DNA of 64,000 nt, from assembly GCA_024400295.1 (NCBI GenBank), contig JAKSNA010000001.1, positions 1 through 64,000 of the forward strand, given 5' to 3'. The notes under the pieces are model-generated. The model searched no databases, was not told where the DNA came from, and saw nothing but the letters and a program-made list of their open reading frames with translations. The stretch comes from Bacteroidales bacterium (GTDB taxonomy: Bacteria; Bacteroidota; Bacteroidia; Bacteroidales; F082). Shown piece after piece: positions 9,320 through 18,887 of this stretch. The translations under genes were made by a program, and so were the position numbers. Each line of letters begins with the position of its first letter. The stretch's first letter is position 1.

Positions 9320-9639
9320 TATTTAATAACCTCCCCTGATTTTTTTGAATAACGGATTGATTTACCATTTTCATCTCTTTTACGGCCGATGCGACCGGCT
9401 ACGCCATTCTTGTCGCAAACCATGATGTTGCTGACATGGATGGAAGCTTCTTTCTTGATGACACCACCTTTAGGGTTCTCGGTGCTTGGCTTCGTGTGCT
9501 TTGACACGAGGTTCACACCATCGACGATGGCACGCTGTTTCTCAACGTCAACGCTGAGCACTGTGCCTTTCTTACCCTTCTGGGTTCCTGATATGACGAC
9601 TACGCTGTCGCCTTTCTTTACGAACATTTTGTTACTCAT
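9319..9639 (-). CDS. rplX: 50S ribosomal protein L24
   Basis: L24 (106 aa) is an assembly initiator near the tunnel exit. The N-terminal KOW motif ([20 protein letters not shown]) and the [11 protein letters not shown] segment identify it. It overlaps rplE by one base. Confidence 0.97.
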   Translation of the reverse strand: MSNKMFVKKGDSVVVISGTQKGKKGTVLSVDVEKQRAIVDGVNLVSKHTKPSTENPKGGVIKKEASIHVSNIMVCDKNGVAGRIGRKRDENGKSIRYSKKSGEVIK

Positions 9640-9656
9640 AACTTTTCCCTTTCATA

Positions 9657-10025
9657 TTAAAGTACCTCAGGTGCAAGAGATACGATTTTCATGTATTGTT
9701 TCTCGCGTAATTCTCTCGCAACTGGTCCGAAGATACGAGTTCCTACCATTTCGCCCTGTCCGTTGAGGAGGACGCACGCGTTGTCGTCGAAGCGGATGTA
9801 TGATCCGTCGGCGCGGCGTGTCTCTTTCTTTGTGCGGACGACGACTGCTTTAAACACTGTGCCCTTCTTCGCGTTTCCGCTTGGGAGAGCGTCTTTCACT
9901 GAAACCACGATGACGTCGCCGATACGGGCATAACGTTTCTTGGTTCCGCCTAATACTCTGATGCAGAGCACTTCCTTTGCACCGCTATTGTCGGCAACTG
10001 CAAGTCTTGATTCTTGTTGTAACAT
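9657..10025 (-). CDS. rplN: 50S ribosomal protein L14
   Basis: L14 (122 aa) lies at the subunit interface and contributes to bridges B5/B8. It starts [19 protein letters not shown] and carries the conserved [20 protein letters not shown]. Its start overlaps the rpsQ stop by one base. Confidence 0.98.
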   Translation of the reverse strand: MLQQESRLAVADNSGAKEVLCIRVLGGTKKRYARIGDVIVVSVKDALPSGNAKKGTVFKAVVVRTKKETRRADGSYIRFDDNACVLLNGQGEMVGTRIFGPVARELREKQYMKIVSLAPEVL

Positions 10026-10282
10026 TACTTGGCCCTTTCTATTATTTCAACGAGTCTCCAACGTTTCTTGCTGCTGAGCGGACGGGTCTCCATGATGCGC
10101 ACGGTGTCGCCGATGTTGCATTCATTGTTCTCGTCGTGAGCGAAGAAGCGTGTTGATTTCTTAACGAATTTACCGTAAATCGGGTGTTTTGTGCGACGTT
10201 CAATCACAACGACGATCGTCTTGTCCATCTTATTGCTGGCAACGACACCGATTCTCTCTTTTCTAAGATTTCTTTCTTCCAT
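10025..10282 (-). CDS. rpsQ: 30S ribosomal protein S17
   Basis: S17 (85 aa) is an OB-fold protein and an early 16S rRNA binder. [16 protein letters not shown] and [15 protein letters not shown] are typical, as is [20 protein letters not shown]. It lies between rpmC and rplN. Confidence 0.97.
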   Translation of the reverse strand: MEERNLRKERIGVVASNKMDKTIVVVIERRTKHPIYGKFVKKSTRFFAHDENNECNIGDTVRIMETRPLSSKKRWRLVEIIERAK

Positions 10283-10303
10283 GATTTTTCCTTTCGTCGT
10301 TTG

Positions 10304-10507
10304 TTATTTAACGTTTTCAGCATTCTGGCGCTTTGTCAGCTCTGTCAGCATGCGTGCTATTTGTTTGCGGGTTGCTCCGAGTTTATTCGGGTTATCCAAT
10401 GGTGATACTGCATGTTGCATTTTCATCTTGACATATTCGAGGCGTAATGTCTCCACGCGTTCCATCAGATCAGCAGTACTTAATTCATTGATTGCTTCTT
10501 TCTTCAT
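10304..10507 (-). CDS. rpmC: 50S ribosomal protein L29
   Basis: L29 (67 aa), a helical hairpin protein at the tunnel exit where trigger factor and SRP dock. Length, helical character and the C-terminal NPNKLGATRKQIARMLTEL match the family, as does the position between rplP and rpsQ. Confidence 0.95.
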   Translation of the reverse strand: MKKEAINELSTADLMERVETLRLEYVKMKMQHAVSPLDNPNKLGATRKQIARMLTELTKRQNAENVK

Positions 10508-10521
10508 AGTGCCAACTGTTT

Positions 10522-10941
10522 TTATTCGACATAATCTCTTCTAACCACAAATTTTGTTGTTACAGGAAGCTTTTGAGCGGCTAAGCGGAGTGCTTCTTTG
10601 GCGACTGCCATCGGAACACCGTCAGCTTCGAAAAGCATGTGACCTGGAGTGACGCGTGCCACGAAGTACTCGACATCTCCTTTACCTTTACCCATACGAA
10701 CCTCAAGAGGCTTCTTGGTGATAGGTTTGTCAGGGAATATTCTGATCCAAATCTGTCCTTCACGTTTCATGTGACGTGTGACAGCTTGACGGGCAGCCTC
10801 AATCTGGCGGGCTGTAATCAGGCATTCCTCCATCGTTTTAATTCCAAAAGAGCCGAAGGCGAGCTCGTGGCCGCGGAATGCGTTGCCTTTCATCTTGCCT
10901 TTCTGAGGCCTTCTGTATCTTGATCTTTTAGGTTGTAACAT
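10522..10941 (-). CDS. rplP: 50S ribosomal protein L16
   Basis: L16 (139 aa) lies next to the A site and 5S rRNA. It starts [37 protein letters not shown] is the family signature. It lies between rpsC and rpmC in S10 order. Confidence 0.98.
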   Translation of the reverse strand: MLQPKRSRYRRPQKGKMKGNAFRGHELAFGSFGIKTMEECLITARQIEAARQAVTRHMKREGQIWIRIFPDKPITKKPLEVRMGKGKGDVEYFVARVTPGHMLFEADGVPMAVAKEALRLAAQKLPVTTKFVVRRDYVE

Positions 10942-10995
10942 CGTTGTTTGATTTTATATTACCTTATTTAATTTTGCAGACATCCTGAAATCTCT

Positions 10996-11742
10996 TTACT
11001 TATTGTTGCTTGGACGTTTGTTGCGACGTGGTGCTCCGCCGTTTGGCTTTCTCTCTGCGCCGCCCTGCTTCTTGTTTGCAGCCGGCTGGCTTGATGTAGG
11101 CACCAACTCCGGACGGCCATAGACCTCGCCTTTGCAGATCCACACTTTGATACCGATACGTCCGTATGAAGTATGTGCTTCAACGAGTGAGTAGTCGATG
11201 TCAGCGCGGAGGGTGTGCAACGGGATGCGGCCTTCCTTGATGGACTCAGCGCGTGCGATCTCCGCTCCGCCGATACGTCCTGATGCGATGACCTTGATGC
11301 CTTCGGCACCAACCCTCATTGTATCCTGGACGGCCTTCTTCATTGCGCGGCGGTATGCCACACGGCCTTCGATTTGCTTCGCTATTGAGCTTGCCACGAT
11401 GTATGCGTCAAGTTCAGGGCGTTTGATCTCGCTGATGTTGATTTGAATCTCCTTGCCGATGAGCTTCTTCACTTCTTCCTTCAGTTTTTCAACCTCTGTG
11501 CCTCCCTTGCCTATGATGATACCCGGGCGTGCTGTGAAAATAGTCACGGTAACGAGTTTGATCGAGCGTTCGATGCCGATCTTCGAGATACCTGCCTTGC
11601 TGCCGAGACGGGCGTTGAGATACTTGCGGATCTTGTCGTCTTCTCCGATGTTCTTGGCTGTATCTTTACCACAGTACCAGTTTGAGTCCCAACCTTTGAT
11701 GACTCCTAGTCTTAGTCCTATTGGATGAGTTTTCTGTCCCAT
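10996..11742 (-). CDS. rpsC: 30S ribosomal protein S3
   Basis: S3 (248 aa) lines the mRNA entry tunnel. It starts [13 protein letters not shown], carries the KH domain GXXG loop in [12 protein letters not shown], and the C-domain [20 protein letters not shown]. The last 35 residues are a basic, Asn/Gly-rich tail ([20 protein letters not shown]) longer than in E. coli, as in other Bacteroidota. Confidence 0.97.
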   Translation of the reverse strand: MGQKTHPIGLRLGVIKGWDSNWYCGKDTAKNIGEDDKIRKYLNARLGSKAGISKIGIERSIKLVTVTIFTARPGIIIGKGGTEVEKLKEEVKKLIGKEIQINISEIKRPELDAYIVASSIAKQIEGRVAYRRAMKKAVQDTMRVGAEGIKVIASGRIGGAEIARAESIKEGRIPLHTLRADIDYSLVEAHTSYGRIGIKVWICKGEVYGRPELVPTSSQPAANKKQGGAERKPNGGAPRRNKRPSNNK

Positions 11743-11754
11743 TGTAATCTTTTT

Positions 11755-12186
11755 TTATTCTTCAACATTAGCTTCTGCGGCTTTCATATCTGCAATTCTG
11801 CTATCGACTATGATAGTCACGTGGTTAGAACGTTTGCGGATGCGGTGAGCGCGGCCCTGTGGTGCCGGCTGGATACGTTTGAGTGTACGGCCCTCATCAA
11901 CAAATATCTCTTTTACGTACAGGTTGGCGTCTTCGATGCGCTTCCCTTCATTCTTGGCTTCCCAGTTGGCGATAGCCGAGCGGAGTAACTTGTACACCGG
12001 TTTCGCCGCCGCCTTTGGTGAGTATAATAAGGCATGAAGTGCAAGTTCCACTTTCATTCCTCTGATCATGTCAGCAACAAGGCGCATCTTGAATGGTGAT
12101 GTAGGGACGTCGCTGAGTCTTGCCATCGCGACCTGCTTCTTTGCCGCCTTTCTTGCTTCTGCTGCGTTATGTTTTCTTGCTCCCAT
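11755..12186 (-). CDS. rplV: 50S ribosomal protein L22
   Basis: L22 (143 aa) lines the nascent peptide tunnel. Features: [17 protein letters not shown] near the start and the tunnel-loop/C-terminal [20 protein letters not shown]. It lies between rpsS and rpsC. Confidence 0.97.
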   Translation of the reverse strand: MGARKHNAAEARKAAKKQVAMARLSDVPTSPFKMRLVADMIRGMKVELALHALLYSPKAAAKPVYKLLRSAIANWEAKNEGKRIEDANLYVKEIFVDEGRTLKRIQPAPQGRAHRIRKRSNHVTIIVDSRIADMKAAEANVEE

Positions 12187-12194
12187 CTTACTTA

Positions 12195-12470
12195 TTATTT
12201 AACATCTTTTCTATTTCCGGAGTGGCCTCTGAATGTACGTGTCGGGGCGAATTCGCCGAGTTTGTGACCGACCATGTTTTCTGTGACGTAAACCGGGATG
12301 AATTTATTACCGTTGTGAACAGCTATTGTTTGTCCAACGAAATCAGGAGAAATCATTGAAGCTCTTGACCAAGTCTTGATCACGGTCTTCTTTCCTGTTG
12401 CTACATTATCCAAAACTCTCTGTTCGAGTTTATAGTGGATATATGGTCCTTTTTTAAGTGAACGACTCAT
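12195..12470 (-). CDS. rpsS: 30S ribosomal protein S19
   Basis: S19 (91 aa) in the 30S head. It starts [16 protein letters not shown], with [20 protein letters not shown] and the C-terminal [14 protein letters not shown]. It is followed 8 bases later by rplV. Confidence 0.98.
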   Translation of the reverse strand: MSRSLKKGPYIHYKLEQRVLDNVATGKKTVIKTWSRASMISPDFVGQTIAVHNGNKFIPVYVTENMVGHKLGEFAPTRTFRGHSGNRKDVK

Positions 12471-12494
12471 AATTTCATTTTTTTACTTGGTTAA

Positions 12495-13319
12495 TTACTT
12501 CTTACGTCTCTCGATGATATACTTGTTCGACGCGTTCTTTGGGTGACGTGTCTTGTAGCCCTTTGCCGGCAAGCCCTTGCGGCTTCTCGGATGGCCACCT
12601 GACGCACGGCCTTCACCACCACCCATCGGGTGATCGACAGGGTTCATGACGACGCCACGGACGCGTGGACGACGGCCCAACCAGCGGCTGCGGCCTGCCT
12701 TACCTGATTTCTCAAGGTTGTGGTCGGCGTTCGACACTGTGCCGATTGTGGCTCTGCAAGCCTGGAGGATGAGACGTGTCTCGCCTGAAGGCATCTTAAG
12801 GATGGCGTACTTGCCATCACGTGACATCAGCTGAGCGTATGCGCCTGCGCTGCGTGCCATCTTGGCACCCTGACCCGGACGGAGCTCGATGTTGTGGATG
12901 ATTGTACCGAACGGAACATCGCTCAAGAACAATGTGTTACCGATGTTCGGTGTGGCATCCTTGCCCGACATCACTTTTTGTCCGACTTTCAAGCCCTGAG
13001 GTGCGATGATGTAACGCTTCTCTCCGTCGGCGTAAAACACCAACGCGATGCGTGCTGTGCGGTTCGGATCGTATTCAATACTTCTTACTGTACCCTCGAT
13101 GCCGTCCTTATCGCGCTTGAAGTCGATAATTCTGTATTTCTGCTTGTGGCCGCCGCCTATGTTGCGGACAGTCATTTTACCAGTATTGTCACGACCGCCG
13201 GTGCTCTTCTTTGGTGCGAGCAGCGATCTCTCCGGCTTGTTGGTCGTAATCTCGTCAAATGCGCTGATAACTTTGAAGCGCTGACCTGGAGTTGTCGGTT
13301 TATATTTCTTTAAAGCCAT
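12495..13319 (-). CDS. rplB: 50S ribosomal protein L2
   Basis: L2 (274 aa) supports the peptidyl transferase centre and subunit joining. The RNA-binding segment [20 protein letters not shown] and the C-terminal [20 protein letters not shown] (containing the conserved His) are diagnostic. It directly follows rplW with a 2-base gap. Confidence 0.98.
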   Translation of the reverse strand: MALKKYKPTTPGQRFKVISAFDEITTNKPERSLLAPKKSTGGRDNTGKMTVRNIGGGHKQKYRIIDFKRDKDGIEGTVRSIEYDPNRTARIALVFYADGEKRYIIAPQGLKVGQKVMSGKDATPNIGNTLFLSDVPFGTIIHNIELRPGQGAKMARSAGAYAQLMSRDGKYAILKMPSGETRLILQACRATIGTVSNADHNLEKSGKAGRSRWLGRRPRVRGVVMNPVDHPMGGGEGRASGGHPRSRKGLPAKGYKTRHPKNASNKYIIERRKK

Positions 13320-13321
13320 CT

Positions 13322-13621
13322 TTAAATGTTGCTGAAAAAGTCAATTGTTTCACCTTTTGCCAATGTCACGACTGCCTTCTTGTAAGCATCTCTCTGTCCG
13401 GCAACAACGCCCGACTTCGTGTAACGTGACTTGAACTTACCTTCGTATCTCATTGTGTTGACTGCTGTCACATTCACATTGTAGAGTTCCTCGACAGCTG
13501 CCTTGATCTGCAGCTTGTTTGCGCGGACGTCAACGATGAACGCATATTTGTTCAGCTTCTCGCTGATAGCAGTCATCTTTTCCGTAATAATGGGTTTCTT
13601 TATGATAATCATCTCTCTCAA
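13322..13621 (-). CDS. rplW: 50S ribosomal protein L23
   Basis: L23 (99 aa), docking site for trigger factor and SRP at the tunnel exit. [16 protein letters not shown] and [20 protein letters not shown] match the family, and the conserved Glu-rich segment is present. It lies between rplD and rplB. Confidence 0.96.
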   Translation of the reverse strand: MREMIIIKKPIITEKMTAISEKLNKYAFIVDVRANKLQIKAAVEELYNVNVTAVNTMRYEGKFKSRYTKSGVVAGQRDAYKKAVVTLAKGETIDFFSNI

Positions 13622-13632
13622 TTTTTAAAGGG

Positions 13633-14259
13633 TTATCCAAGAATGTCTTCAATAGGTTTGATTGCGCTCTCCAAGATGAAAATGTTCTTGGCGTTCAGAA
13701 TATCATAAGTGTTGATGTTACGGGCAAGGGCGACTGTCGTGCGCTCGATGTTTCTTGCTGAAAGAACAACGTTCATGTTTGTTTCCGGGAACAGGAACAT
13801 GTTCTTCTTTCCGTTCACTTTGAGGTTGTTCAACACTTCGACCATCTTCTTTGTCTTGATGGTGTCGAATGTGAAGTCTTCGAGGATCACAATCTCGTTT
13901 GCCGCCATCTTTGTTGACAATGCTGAACGACGAGCCAGAAGTCTGACCTTCTTGTTCAACTTGAAACTGTAATCACGCGGTTTAGGACCGAACACGCGTG
14001 CACCGCCTCTGAGCAATGGTGAGTTGATGTCACCACGACGTGCGCCGCCTGTGCCTTTCTGACGGATGAGTTTGCGCGTGCTGCCCGCGATCTCGCTGCG
14101 TTCCTTTGACTTGTGTGTGCCCTGGCGCTGATTTGCCATGATGAGCTTCGTGTCAAGGTACATGCAATGGTCATTCGGCTCAATGCCGAACACATTGTCA
14201 TTCAACTGGACCTTGCGTCCTGTTGTTTCACCGGTAATCTTTAAAACTTCTAACTCCAT
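13633..14259 (-). CDS. rplD: 50S ribosomal protein L4
   Basis: L4 (208 aa) projects a loop into the peptide tunnel. In E. coli it also represses the S10 operon. The loop region [20 protein letters not shown] is clear. It overlaps the 3' end of rplC by 10 bases, so translation is probably coupled. Confidence 0.97.
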   Translation of the reverse strand: MELEVLKITGETTGRKVQLNDNVFGIEPNDHCMYLDTKLIMANQRQGTHKSKERSEIAGSTRKLIRQKGTGGARRGDINSPLLRGGARVFGPKPRDYSFKLNKKVRLLARRSALSTKMAANEIVILEDFTFDTIKTKKMVEVLNNLKVNGKKNMFLFPETNMNVVLSARNIERTTVALARNINTYDILNAKNIFILESAIKPIEDILG

Positions 14260-14879
14260 CTCTCAATTTTTAAATAGCCGTTCTTTGCTCCCGGTACCGA
14301 ACCCTTAACAACTAACAAATTCTTCTCCGGAATGATTTTCATAATTTGGAGGTTGATGGCTTTCACTTTCCTGTTGCCCATCTGTCCACCCATACGGAGA
14401 CCTTTGAACACTCTCGAAGGATAAGCGCAAGCTCCAATTGAACCTGGTTTTCTCAAACGGTTGTGCTGACCGTGAGTTGATTGTCCGACACCATTGAAAT
14501 GATGACGTTTCACTACGCCCTGGAAGCCCTTACCTTTGCTGATGCCGCTGACATCAACGAATTCGCCTTCCATGAACACATCGACGGTGAGTGTCTCTCC
14601 GAGGCTCTTTCTGTGACCTTCCTCGAAACGAGTAAATTCTCTAACCAATTTCTTAGGCGTCGTGCCGGCTTTCTCGAAATGTTTCTGCATAGCCCTTGGG
14701 GTGTTCTTCACCTTCTTCTCATCATACGCCAATTGGATAGCATCGTAACCGTCTTTCTCTTTTGTCTTAACTTGGGTTACTACACATGGACCTGCTTCGA
14801 TGACTGTGACCGGCACGTTCTTGCCGCTCTCATCATAGATGCTGGTCATCCCAATCTTTTTTCCTAGTATTCCTGACAT
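14250..14879 (-). CDS. rplC: 50S ribosomal protein L3
   Basis: L3 (209 aa) is an assembly initiator near the peptidyl transferase centre. It starts [19 protein letters not shown]. The central [19 protein letters not shown] carries the conserved loop. It overlaps rplD by 10 bases. Confidence 0.98.
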   Translation of the reverse strand: MSGILGKKIGMTSIYDESGKNVPVTVIEAGPCVVTQVKTKEKDGYDAIQLAYDEKKVKNTPRAMQKHFEKAGTTPKKLVREFTRFEEGHRKSLGETLTVDVFMEGEFVDVSGISKGKGFQGVVKRHHFNGVGQSTHGQHNRLRKPGSIGACAYPSRVFKGLRMGGQMGNRKVKAINLQIMKIIPEKNLLVVKGSVPGAKNGYLKIERWS

Positions 14880-14914
14880 TGCTAATACTTTAAGCTTTTA
14901 ATTACTAGATAGTT

Positions 14915-15223
14915 TTACAATAATTTAATTTCCACGTCCACGCCGTTTGGCATCTCCAGCTTCATCAAAGCATCAATCTGCTGAGAAGTCGCGTTGTAGA
15001 TATCCAACAATCTCTTGTGGTAGCACAACTCGAACTGCTCACGTGATTTCTTGTGAACGAATGTGGAGCGCAAAACCGTGTAGATCTTCTTGTCGGTCGG
15101 AAGCGGAATAGGACCGCTGACGACTGCACCAGTCATTTTGATGGTTTTCACGATCTTCTCGGCTGACTTGTCAACCAAGTTGTGGTCGTGCGACTTGAGT
15201 TTAATTCTAATTCTTTGGCTCAT
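14915..15223 (-). CDS. rpsJ: 30S ribosomal protein S10
   Basis: S10 (102 aa), a 30S head protein also used as NusE in antitermination. [20 protein letters not shown] and the signature [18 protein letters not shown] are typical. It directly follows fusA with no tuf between them, the usual Bacteroidota layout. Confidence 0.98.
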   Translation of the reverse strand: MSQRIRIKLKSHDHNLVDKSAEKIVKTIKMTGAVVSGPIPLPTDKKIYTVLRSTFVHKKSREQFELCYHKRLLDIYNATSQQIDALMKLEMPNGVDVEIKLL

Positions 15224-15283
15224 AAGAATTTGTCGTTAATTTTATTTTTTGTCTTACCTTTTTATTCTTATTTCCTGTCTTCC

Positions 15284-17407
15284 CTAAAAGAAGAAATATA
15301 TTCCCTTCGCCTTCTTGATGACCACATCGGCAAGTGCCGCCGGAACCTCAGCGTAATGGCTGAACTCCATGTTGAACGTGCCTCTGCCCTGGGTCAAGGT
15401 GCGAAGTGTTGTGATGTATCCGAACATCTCTGCCAACGGTGCGTCAGCCTTGACGACTTGAAGACCGTGGTCGATGTCCACGTTATGCAGAACTGCCCTG
15501 CGTCTGTTGAGGTCGCCTGTCACGTCGCCGAGATAGTCGGCCGGGACATGGACTTCAACTTTCATTATCGGTTCCATCACGACCGAACCCGCTGTCGCGC
15601 CAGCCTCCTTGAAGCCGATACGTGCTGCACTCTCGAATGAGATGTCATCACTATCGACCGGATGTGCACTGCCGTCGATGAGGCGCACCTTGACAGAATC
15701 CATCGGGAAACTTGCCAGGACGCCGTTCGACATCGAACTGCGGAACCCTTTCTCGATGGGTGCGATGAACTCCTTGGGGATGCTCGCGCCCTTGATGTCG
15801 TTGACGAACTGTAATCCTGACATGCCGTCATCGGCAGGCCCGATTTCGAATTCGATATCTGCGAACTTGCCCCTGCCACCGTTCTGTTTCTTATAGACTT
15901 CGCGGTAGCGGACAGTCTTCGTAAACGACTCTCTGTATGCCACTTGCGGCTGGCCTTCGTTGATCTCAACGCCGAACTCTCTCTTGAGACGGTCAACGAT
16001 GATGTCGAGATGAAGCTCGCCCATTCCAGATATGATTGTCTGTCCTGAGTTCTCATCGGTCGTCACCTTGAATGTCGGGTCTTCTTCCGAGAGCTTCGAC
16101 AGTGCGATGGTGAGTTTCTCCATGTCGGCCTGTGTCTTAGGCTCGACGGCAACCTGCACCACCGGTTCTGGGAACTTGATGTTCTCGAGGACGATCGGTT
16201 CTTTCTCAAACGCGAGGGTGTCGCCTGTCCTGATCTCTCTGAAACCCACTGCGGCGGCGATGTCGCCGGCCTCGATCTTCTCGAGCGGGGTCTGTTTGTT
16301 GGCGTTCATCTGAACAATCTTGTTGATGCGTTCGCGTTTGCCTGTGGAGACGTTGAGGACTGTCTGACCTGCTTCGAGTGTGCCTGAATAGACGCGGAAG
16401 AACGCGAGTTTGCCGACGTAAGGGTCGGTTGCGATCTTGAATGCGAGTGCGCTGAACGGTTCTTTCGGGTCAGCCTTGCGGGTTTCTTCTTTCTCTGTCT
16501 TAGGGTTGATGCCTTTGACGTCATCGATATCAAGCGGGCTTGGAAGGTAGCGGACTACACCGTCGAGGAGCGGTTGTACTCCTTTGTTTTTGAACGAAGC
16601 TCCGCACATCACAGGGCATATACGCAGTTCTAATGTTGCCTTTCTGATTTCCGCGATAAGTTCCTCCTCTGTGATTGAGTCTGGATCGACCATGAATTTT
16701 TCAAAGAGAGCTTCGTTGTCTTCAGCAGCGCCTTCTAAGAGTCTGAGGCGGTATTCTGCTGCAAGTTCAGCCAGTTCCGCGGGGATCTCGACTTCGTCGA
16801 ATTGGGTGCCGAGTTCGTCTTCATCCCACACGAGAGCTTTGTTCTTGATAAGGTCTATGACGCCGATGAACCCGTCCTCCTCTCCAATCGGAATTTGGAC
16901 AGGGACAGGTTTAGCATTGAGTTTGTCTTTTATTTGTTCTAAGACTTTGTAGAAGTCCGCACCGCTGCGGTCCATCTTGTTGACGAAACAGATGCGCGGC
17001 ACATTGTATCTGTCGGCCTGGCGCCACACGGTCTCTGACTGAGGTTCAACACCGCCCACCGCGCAGAAAATGGCGATGGCGCCGTCGAGCACCCTCAGCG
17101 AGCGTTCCACCTCGACGGTGAAATCGACGTGTCCGGGGGTGTCGATGATGTTGATTTTGAATTGGTTATCATCATAATTCCAATACACCGTGGTGGCTGC
17201 CGAGGTGATGGTGATGCCGCGTTCCTGCTCCTGGACCATCCAGTCCATGGTGGCGGCGCCGTCATGCACCTCGCCGATGCGATGGTTGCGGCCCGTATAA
17301 TAGAGGATGCGCTCGGTCGTAGTCGTCTTGCCGGCGTCGATGTGTGCCATGATGCCGATGTTACGGGTGCGGTCGAGGGTCGTCATATTATTCGTGTCGT
17401 TAGCCAT
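15284..17407 (-). CDS. fusA: Elongation factor G
   Basis: EF-G (707 aa), the GTPase that drives ribosomal translocation. The G domain has [19 protein letters not shown] (P-loop), [11 protein letters not shown] (switch I), [12 protein letters not shown] and [10 protein letters not shown]. Domains II-V follow, including domain [22 protein letters not shown]. It sits between rpsG and rpsJ. A second fusA-like gene is not present in the window. Confidence 0.98.
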   Translation of the reverse strand: MANDTNNMTTLDRTRNIGIMAHIDAGKTTTTERILYYTGRNHRIGEVHDGAATMDWMVQEQERGITITSAATTVYWNYDDNQFKINIIDTPGHVDFTVEVERSLRVLDGAIAIFCAVGGVEPQSETVWRQADRYNVPRICFVNKMDRSGADFYKVLEQIKDKLNAKPVPVQIPIGEEDGFIGVIDLIKNKALVWDEDELGTQFDEVEIPAELAELAAEYRLRLLEGAAEDNEALFEKFMVDPDSITEEELIAEIRKATLELRICPVMCGASFKNKGVQPLLDGVVRYLPSPLDIDDVKGINPKTEKEETRKADPKEPFSALAFKIATDPYVGKLAFFRVYSGTLEAGQTVLNVSTGKRERINKIVQMNANKQTPLEKIEAGDIAAAVGFREIRTGDTLAFEKEPIVLENIKFPEPVVQVAVEPKTQADMEKLTIALSKLSEEDPTFKVTTDENSGQTIISGMGELHLDIIVDRLKREFGVEINEGQPQVAYRESFTKTVRYREVYKKQNGGRGKFADIEFEIGPADDGMSGLQFVNDIKGASIPKEFIAPIEKGFRSSMSNGVLASFPMDSVKVRLIDGSAHPVDSDDISFESAARIGFKEAGATAGSVVMEPIMKVEVHVPADYLGDVTGDLNRRRAVLHNVDIDHGLQVVKADAPLAEMFGYITTLRTLTQGRGTFNMEFSHYAEVPAALADVVIKKAKGIYFFF

Positions 17408-17428
17408 CTTATGGGATATTGTCGTTCG

Positions 17429-17896
17429 TTAGAATCTGAAGTGTGAGAACGCCTTGTTAGCGTCTGCCATCCTGTGGATTTCCTCTTTCTTCTTGAAGGC
17501 TGCACCTTCTTCTTTATAAGCCTGCATGATCTCGCCTGCAAGTTTCTCGCCCATTGATCTCTCGTGGCGCTTGCGTGCGTAACCGATAAGGTTCTTCATG
17601 CCCATGCTCTGTTTGCGTGAAGGGCGGATTTCTGAAGGAATCTGGAATGTCGCACCACCGATACGACGGCTTCTGACCTCGACCTGTGGGGTGACGTTTG
17701 CCAATGCTTTCTTCCAAACCTCGAGCGGGTCCTCGTTCAACTTAGCCTGAACGATGTCCATCGCCTGGTAGAAAATCTCGTAAGCAAGGTTCTTCTTTCC
17801 TTCGAGCATGATGTTGTTCACAAACTTCGTGACGTTGACATCACCGTACTTCGGATCCGGAAGGATGATTCTTTTCTTCGGTTTAGCTTTTCTCAT
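17429..17896 (-). CDS. rpsG: 30S ribosomal protein S7
   Basis: S7 (155 aa) organises the 30S head and E-site and, in E. coli, represses the str operon. [37 protein letters not shown] and the C-terminal [15 protein letters not shown] are typical. It lies between rpsL and fusA. Confidence 0.98.
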   Translation of the reverse strand: MRKAKPKKRIILPDPKYGDVNVTKFVNNIMLEGKKNLAYEIFYQAMDIVQAKLNEDPLEVWKKALANVTPQVEVRSRRIGGATFQIPSEIRPSRKQSMGMKNLIGYARKRHERSMGEKLAGEIMQAYKEEGAAFKKKEEIHRMADANKAFSHFRF

Positions 17897-17918
17897 TTCC
17901 TAATCGTTTTACTAAGTT

Positions 17919-18320
17919 CTACTTCTTACCTTTTGCTGGTGCCGCACCTTTCTTCGGGCGTTTCGCACCGTACTTTGACCTGCGCTGACGGCGGCCTTCG
18001 ACACCTGCTGTGTCCAATGTGCCGCGGATGATGTGGTAACGCACACCCGGAAGGTCCTTCACACGGCCTCCTCTGATCATCACGATTGAGTGCTCCTGAA
18101 GGTTGTGGCCTTCACCAGGAATGTAAGCGTTGACTTCCTTTTGATTTGTCAGACGGACCCTCGCGACCTTACGCATCGCCGAATTAGGCTTCTTAGGTGT
18201 TGTCGTGTAAACACGGACACACACACCGCGGCGCTGTGGTGAAGAATCCAAGGCAGGAGACTTGCTCTTGTCTTCCAATTTCTGACGTCCATTGCGGACT
18301 AACTGTTGAATTGTTGGCAT
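17919..18320 (-). CDS. rpsL: 30S ribosomal protein S12
   Basis: S12 (133 aa) monitors decoding in the A site and is the first gene of the cluster. [15 protein letters not shown] and [19 protein letters not shown] are diagnostic. The two lysines whose mutation gives streptomycin resistance (in TPKKPNS and [11 protein letters not shown]) are wild type. It is preceded by a leader of about 290 bases. Confidence 0.98.
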   Translation of the reverse strand: MPTIQQLVRNGRQKLEDKSKSPALDSSPQRRGVCVRVYTTTPKKPNSAMRKVARVRLTNQKEVNAYIPGEGHNLQEHSIVMIRGGRVKDLPGVRYHIIRGTLDTAGVEGRRQRRSKYGAKRPKKGAAPAKGKK

Positions 18321-18615
18321 TCTTTAATTGCGTTTAAATTTTTTAATTTTGTTATTAAACTCTTCAAGGCTTTCGGCCTTTACTCAATTTTTTTCGTGAA
18401 ATCGATAGAAAATCTGTGACATGCAATCACATATAGCAAGGAGTGATAAGTCTTGGCTCAAGACTTCTTCGCGACAAATCCCTTCATCGCTCTCTTTCTA
18501 AACACACCGCGAAGATATATTCCGAACGTTTCGCGATGAAGAAACCTTTCACGTTTAACTTATCAGGTCCCTTACTATTTGTAAATGAGGCAACATTTAC
18601 TACCTTTTTCGGCGG
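18321..18615 (-). other. Long structured 5' leader of the ribosomal supercluster
   Basis: About 290 bases lie between the predicted start site near 18610 and rpsL, long for a Bacteroidota promoter-gene distance. On the transcript an 8-bp stem with a 3-base loop (AAGTCTTG-AGC-CAAGACTT, 18448-18466) lies downstream of a 9-bp inverted repeat CTTCATCGC/GCGATGAAG (533-541 with 482-490 of the 18 kb block). No ORF or standard terminator is evident. It is a plausible site for ribosomal-protein feedback or attenuation, but no specific known motif was recognised. Confidence 0.45.
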
Positions 18616-18647
18616 CAAAATTACTACTTTTTTCAATACATTTCACA
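18616..18647 (-). promoter_or_regulatory. Promoter of the str-S10-spc-alpha cluster
   Basis: Minus-strand TAATTTTG at 18623-18616 matches the Bacteroidota -7 element. TGTG, about 20 bases upstream, is a 3/4 match to the -33 TTTG. It is the only good promoter between the beta-helix gene and rpsL. Confidence 0.6.
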
Positions 18648-18803
18648 TCTTACCGAAAATTTTTCAAAAATATTTTATTCACACATTATTTTATTGATTA
18701 TCAATTTATTGTGTTTATAAATCAAATTGTTTTACATTGAAAAAACGATTTACAAACGCATTTATAATCAATTATTTTGACATCTTCCGCTTTCGGACAA
18801 CGC

Positions 18804-18878
18804 AAAAAAAACTCCGATGTCGTGTGATTTTTCAACTTTCTGCATGACAGGTCATCAGAATGGCACGCAGACACGACA
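18804..18878 (-). terminator. Possible terminator after the beta-helix gene
   Basis: On the minus strand TGTCGTGT (878-871) can pair with ACACGACA (825-818), enclosing a small inner hairpin ATGAC-CT-GTCAT. Eight T follow. The outer loop is long, so this is a weak candidate. The rest of the 18624-18887 gap is AT-rich and shows nothing else I can name. Confidence 0.35.
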
Positions 18879-18887
18879 CAATCTTCA

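Noticed and set aside
1..18320. Missing tuf and adk in the ribosomal cluster as a deletion
   Set aside because: Their absence is normal in Bacteroidota gene order.
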